Part shown: positions 6,536 to 7,879 of the stretch, piece after piece
How positions within the stretch are numbered: the stretch's first letter is position 1
How the letters are laid out: every line of letters starts with the position of its first letter
From: Lawsonibacter sp.
GTDB lineage: Bacteria; Bacillota; Clostridia; Oscillospirales; Oscillospiraceae
Assembly: GCA_022798855.1 (NCBI GenBank)
Contig: JAAWNI010000101.1
Location: 1 to 7,879, forward strand
Reading direction: 5' to 3'
Length of the DNA stretch: 7,879 bases
Program-made: the position numbers and the translations under genes
The notes under the pieces: generated by a model
The model's database searches: none
What the model saw: the letters and a program-made list of their open reading frames with translations, nothing else
What the model was told of the DNA's origin: nothing

Positions 6536-7372
6536 CTATGACTGATGCCGGACCTGTTTGCGGTACTCGGTGGGGCTGATTCCTTCCACCCGGCGGAAGC
6601 ACTGGGAGAAGTAGCTCAGGGAGGAGAACCCCAGGATCTCGGCGATGAGGGAGAGGGGATGGTCTGTTTTCTGCAGAAGGAAGCGGCTCTCATCCACCCG
6701 CCGGGAGATCAGGTAGTTGATAGGCGAGGTGCCGAATTCCCGGCGGAAGGAGTGGGATAAGTAATATTTATTCAGATGGGCCAGCTTCGCTAAATGATCC
6801 AAGGTAAGGTCTTCCTTAAAATGATTGTCGATGTAGCGGCGTATAAACTCGCACTCCTTGCTGGCCCTGGGGCCTGGTGACTCGCCGGAAAAGGACAGGT
6901 CCTGCTGCCGCCCCAGCTGGATGAGCACCACCTCCAGCAGGCAGCGGCAGACGTCCTCGTGGCCCGGGAGGGTTTTGGAGGACTCCTGAAGCATCAGGTC
7001 CACGCAGCTGTTCAGCTCCGTCCAGCCATTGTAGATATGGAGCATGGCGTAGCCCTCCTCGGAGGAGGCGGCCTCCAGCCCCACAATGCCAAGGACGATG
7101 TATTGCAGCGGGCTTTTCATGGAGCTGATCTCTGTGTGGGGCACATTGGCGTTGACAATGAGAAGGTCTTGGACGGAGATGGGAAATTCCTCATACAGCG
7201 TACGGAAATATCCATGGCCGTCCAGGATAAAAAACAACTCCGCGCAGCTGTGGGTGTGGAGCTCTGAATTCCACTCGGTGGAGAACTGATCCTTGGCGAT
7301 GTAGCTCAGCCGGGGCACAGCGTGCCCCGGCTGCTCCGGAATTCCGGAGCCGTTGAATTGATATCGAACCAA
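6536..7372 (-). CDS. AraC-family transcriptional regulator with cupin-like sensor domain
   Basis: A 278-residue DNA-binding regulator. The N-terminal half looks like an AraC-type cupin ligand-binding domain: HTHSCAELFFILDG at 39-52 and VPHTE at 77-81 carry the histidines and glutamate typical of the fold. The C-terminal 100 residues hold the paired helix-turn-helix domain: first helix pair around 188-212 (LTLDHLAKLAHLNKYYLSHS), second around 238-262 (IAEILGFSSLSYFSQCFRR), ending in the family signature ISPTEYRKQ. No ATG fits: the ATG at 7383 is out of frame and abuts the ribosome binding site. The TTG at 7372 is the best start, 11 bases after GGGAGG. The next in-frame Met is residue 85, inside the cupin domain. 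The gene is divergent from a lipoprotein gene, which it plausibly regulates in response to a small sugar-like ligand. Confidence 0.92.
   Translation of the reverse strand: MVRYQFNGSGIPEQPGHAVPRLSYIAKDQFSTEWNSELHTHSCAELFFILDGHGYFRTLYEEFPISVQDLLIVNANVPHTEISSMKSPLQYIVLGIVGLEAASSEEGYAMLHIYNGWTELNSCVDLMLQESSKTLPGHEDVCRCLLEVVLIQLGRQQDLSFSGESPGPRASKECEFIRRYIDNHFKEDLTLDHLAKLAHLNKYYLSHSFRREFGTSPINYLISRRVDESRFLLQKTDHPLSLIAEILGFSSLSYFSQCFRRVEGISPTEYRKQVRHQS
7307..7350. repeat. Two adjacent perfect dyads inside the AraC gene start
   Basis: An inverted repeat with 12-bp perfect arms and a three-base spacer (7307-7318 / 7322-7333; left arm CAGCCGGGGCAC) directly abuts an 18-bp perfect palindrome (GCTCCGGAATTCCGGAGC, 7333-7350). 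The two share base 7333. Both lie within codons 8-22 of the AraC-type gene. In its mRNA they could fold as two successive GC-rich hairpins soon after the TTG start; in DNA they could be an operator. There is no adjacent T run, so they are not a terminator. Confidence 0.85.
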
Positions 7373-7433
7373 AATCCCACCATCCTCCCTTTGTAATTTT
7401 ATAAAAGAAAAGTGCTGGATATTTTACCTTTAT

Positions 7434-7462
7434 ATTATATATTGCCGCGGCTGATTATGCAA
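7434..7462 (-). promoter_or_regulatory. Possible promoter of the AraC-family gene
   Basis: On the minus strand a perfect TATAAT (7439-7434) lies 17 bases downstream of TTGCAT (7462-7457), a weak match to TTGACA in which only TTG agrees. The -10 box is about 60 bases upstream of the TTG start. The -35 element overlaps the TATTGC/GCAATA dyad at 7440-7464, where a regulator could bind. This rests on sequence pattern alone. Confidence 0.35.
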
Positions 7463-7653
7463 TACCCCAAATCAATCCGATGTATATTTTGGTATTATAG
7501 TTATAGTGCCCAATTCTGGTGGAGGGAAATGAAAAAATTGTCCAGTGTCTCTGGAAAAAAATCCGTTATTTTAGACAATTCAATCAAAAAGAAAAAGCAC
7601 GATATATAAATAAGAGAGCAAAAAACAGATAGCTTTCCCACATGGGCTTATCA

Positions 7654-7659
7654 TATAAT
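7654..7659 (+). promoter_or_regulatory. Possible -10 box for the lipoprotein gene
   Basis: A perfect TATAAT lies 64 bases before the lipoprotein ATG, facing rightward. No good -35 hexamer is found at the normal 16-18 base spacing (AGCTTT at 17). This is what an activator-dependent promoter often looks like and would fit control by the AraC-type protein encoded divergently, but AT-rich DNA produces such boxes by chance. Confidence 0.4.
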
Positions 7660-7670
7660 TACAGGTGAAA

Positions 7671-7688
7671 AGGCCGAAAAGACGGCCT
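7671..7688 (+). other. Small stem-loop in the lipoprotein leader
   Basis: AGGCCG (7671-7676) and CGGCCT (7683-7688) pair perfectly around the loop AAAAGA. If transcription starts just after the TATAAT at 7654, this hairpin would sit within the first ten or so bases of the mRNA, where it could protect the 5' end from decay. It does not cover the ribosome binding site AGGAGG (7711-7716), and no terminator-like T run follows it. Confidence 0.55.
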
Positions 7689-7723
7689 GAACGCAAGTGC
7701 CCAAAATTTTAGGAGGTTAGAAT

Positions 7724-7879
7724 ATGAAAATGAAGAAGACTCTCAGCCTGCTGCTGGCTTCGGCTCTGTCCCTGTCCCTGCTGGCCGGCTGCGGCGGCGC
7801 GCCCCAGACGCCCCCCGCCCAGTCCAACCCGCCCGCCGGCGGCTCCAGCACCAGCCAGGGCGACGCCAGCACCCCTGAG
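7724..7879 (+). CDS. N-terminal part of a lipoprotein, probably a transporter solute-binding protein (cut by window edge)
   Basis: Fifty-two codons are visible and the frame stays open to the last base, so the gene continues outside the window. AGGAGG at 7711-7716 lies seven bases before the ATG. The product starts with a basic n-region (MKMKK), a Leu/Ala/Ser hydrophobic core and a clear lipobox LAGC, with C23 as the cysteine to be lipid-modified after signal peptidase II cleavage. A Gly/Pro/Ser/Gln-rich low-complexity linker follows, as is usual between the lipid anchor and a folded surface domain. Lipoproteins of this form beside an AraC-type regulator are most often substrate-binding subunits of ABC or TRAP transporters in Clostridia. 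That role is inferred from context; no part of the folded domain is visible. Confidence 0.88.
   Translation, partial: MKMKKTLSLLLASALSLSLLAGCGGAPQTPPAQSNPPAGGSSTSQGDASTPE

Larger units (their letters stand above)
7373..7723. other. AT-rich divergent intergenic region
   Basis: About 350 bases separate the AraC-type gene from the lipoprotein gene. I see no convincing gene, tRNA or mobile element. The stretch is AT-rich compared with its neighbours. It holds a possible leftward promoter and a possible rightward -10 box, and several short dyads: TATTGC/GCAATA (7440-7445 / 7459-7464), AATACC/GGTATT (7461-7466 / 7491-7496), TCCAG/CTGGA (7541-7545 / 7551-7555) and AATTGTC/GACAATT (7536-7542 / 7574-7580). 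A 26-codon frame at 7529-7609 has a GGAGGG only two bases before its ATG and a lysine-rich end; it is doubtful. Control of the divergent genes by the AraC-type protein would be expected to act here. Confidence 0.7.

Noticed and set aside
7541..7561. Small hairpin TCCAG/CTGGA next to an A run, considered as a terminator
   Set aside because: The stem is only five pairs with two A-T ends; neither strand gives a stable hairpin plus strong T tract, and no gene ends there.
7529..7609. 26-codon frame (start MKKLSSVSGKK) in the intergenic region
   Set aside because: GGAGGG lies only two bases before the ATG, which is too close for good initiation. The peptide is Lys-rich by virtue of A-rich DNA and has no family resemblance. 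Kept only as a remote possibility.
7661..7703. Leader resembling part of a cyclic-di-GMP-I (GEMM) riboswitch: ACAGG, a GAAA-containing loop on a GC stem, then ACGCAA
   Set aside because: The match is fragmentary. There is no room for the second arm before the ribosome binding site, and a transcript starting after the TATAAT at 7654 would lack the closing stem. Probably coincidence; a covariance-model search would decide.
1..7879. CRISPR array, tRNA, rRNA, insertion sequence or phage genes
   Set aside because: No spaced direct repeats, tRNA-like cloverleaf, transposase or integrase motif, or terminal inverted repeats were seen on either strand.

Overview
The window looks like chromosomal DNA of a gut-type, high-GC member of the Clostridia (Oscillospiraceae-like). 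This is inferred from strong AGGAGG-type ribosome binding sites, Gram-positive membrane-protein topologies, a clostridial-style lipoprotein signal, and protein families typical of that group. No rRNA or other marker gene is present, so the genus is not determined.

Positions 71-6468 hold five tightly packed co-directional genes that read as one operon for membrane-linked Ser/Thr phospho-signalling. In order they are: a transmembrane eukaryotic-like Ser/Thr kinase with a long extracytoplasmic propeller-like domain; a zinc-ribbon plus FHA adaptor; a PP2C phosphatase; a secreted and membrane-anchored trypsin/HtrA-like protease with a cytoplasmic FHA domain; and a second PP2C phosphatase. Gaps are 1 to 22 bases, and a strong intrinsic terminator at 6491-6528 ends the unit. 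No promoter is visible in the 70 bases before the kinase, so transcription may start outside the window.

A working model (inference) is that the kinase senses something outside the membrane and phosphorylates itself or partners. The two FHA proteins read the phosphothreonines, one as a soluble adaptor and one coupling the cytoplasmic signal to an extracytoplasmic protease. The two PP2C enzymes reset the system.

Downstream and convergent, 7372-6536 encodes an AraC-family regulator with an N-terminal cupin-like sensor domain. The start of its coding sequence carries two adjacent perfect DNA dyads. A roughly 350-base AT-rich divergent intergenic region separates it from the first 52 codons of a lipoprotein, probably a transporter solute-binding protein, that runs off the right edge. 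These two genes probably form a separate nutrient-uptake module unrelated to the kinase operon.

Base composition is strongly mosaic. In both membrane proteins of the operon, the extracytoplasmic domain is much more AT-rich than the cytoplasmic part. The switch falls at a repetitive linker next to the membrane, which suggests domain exchange or different selection on the exposed parts.
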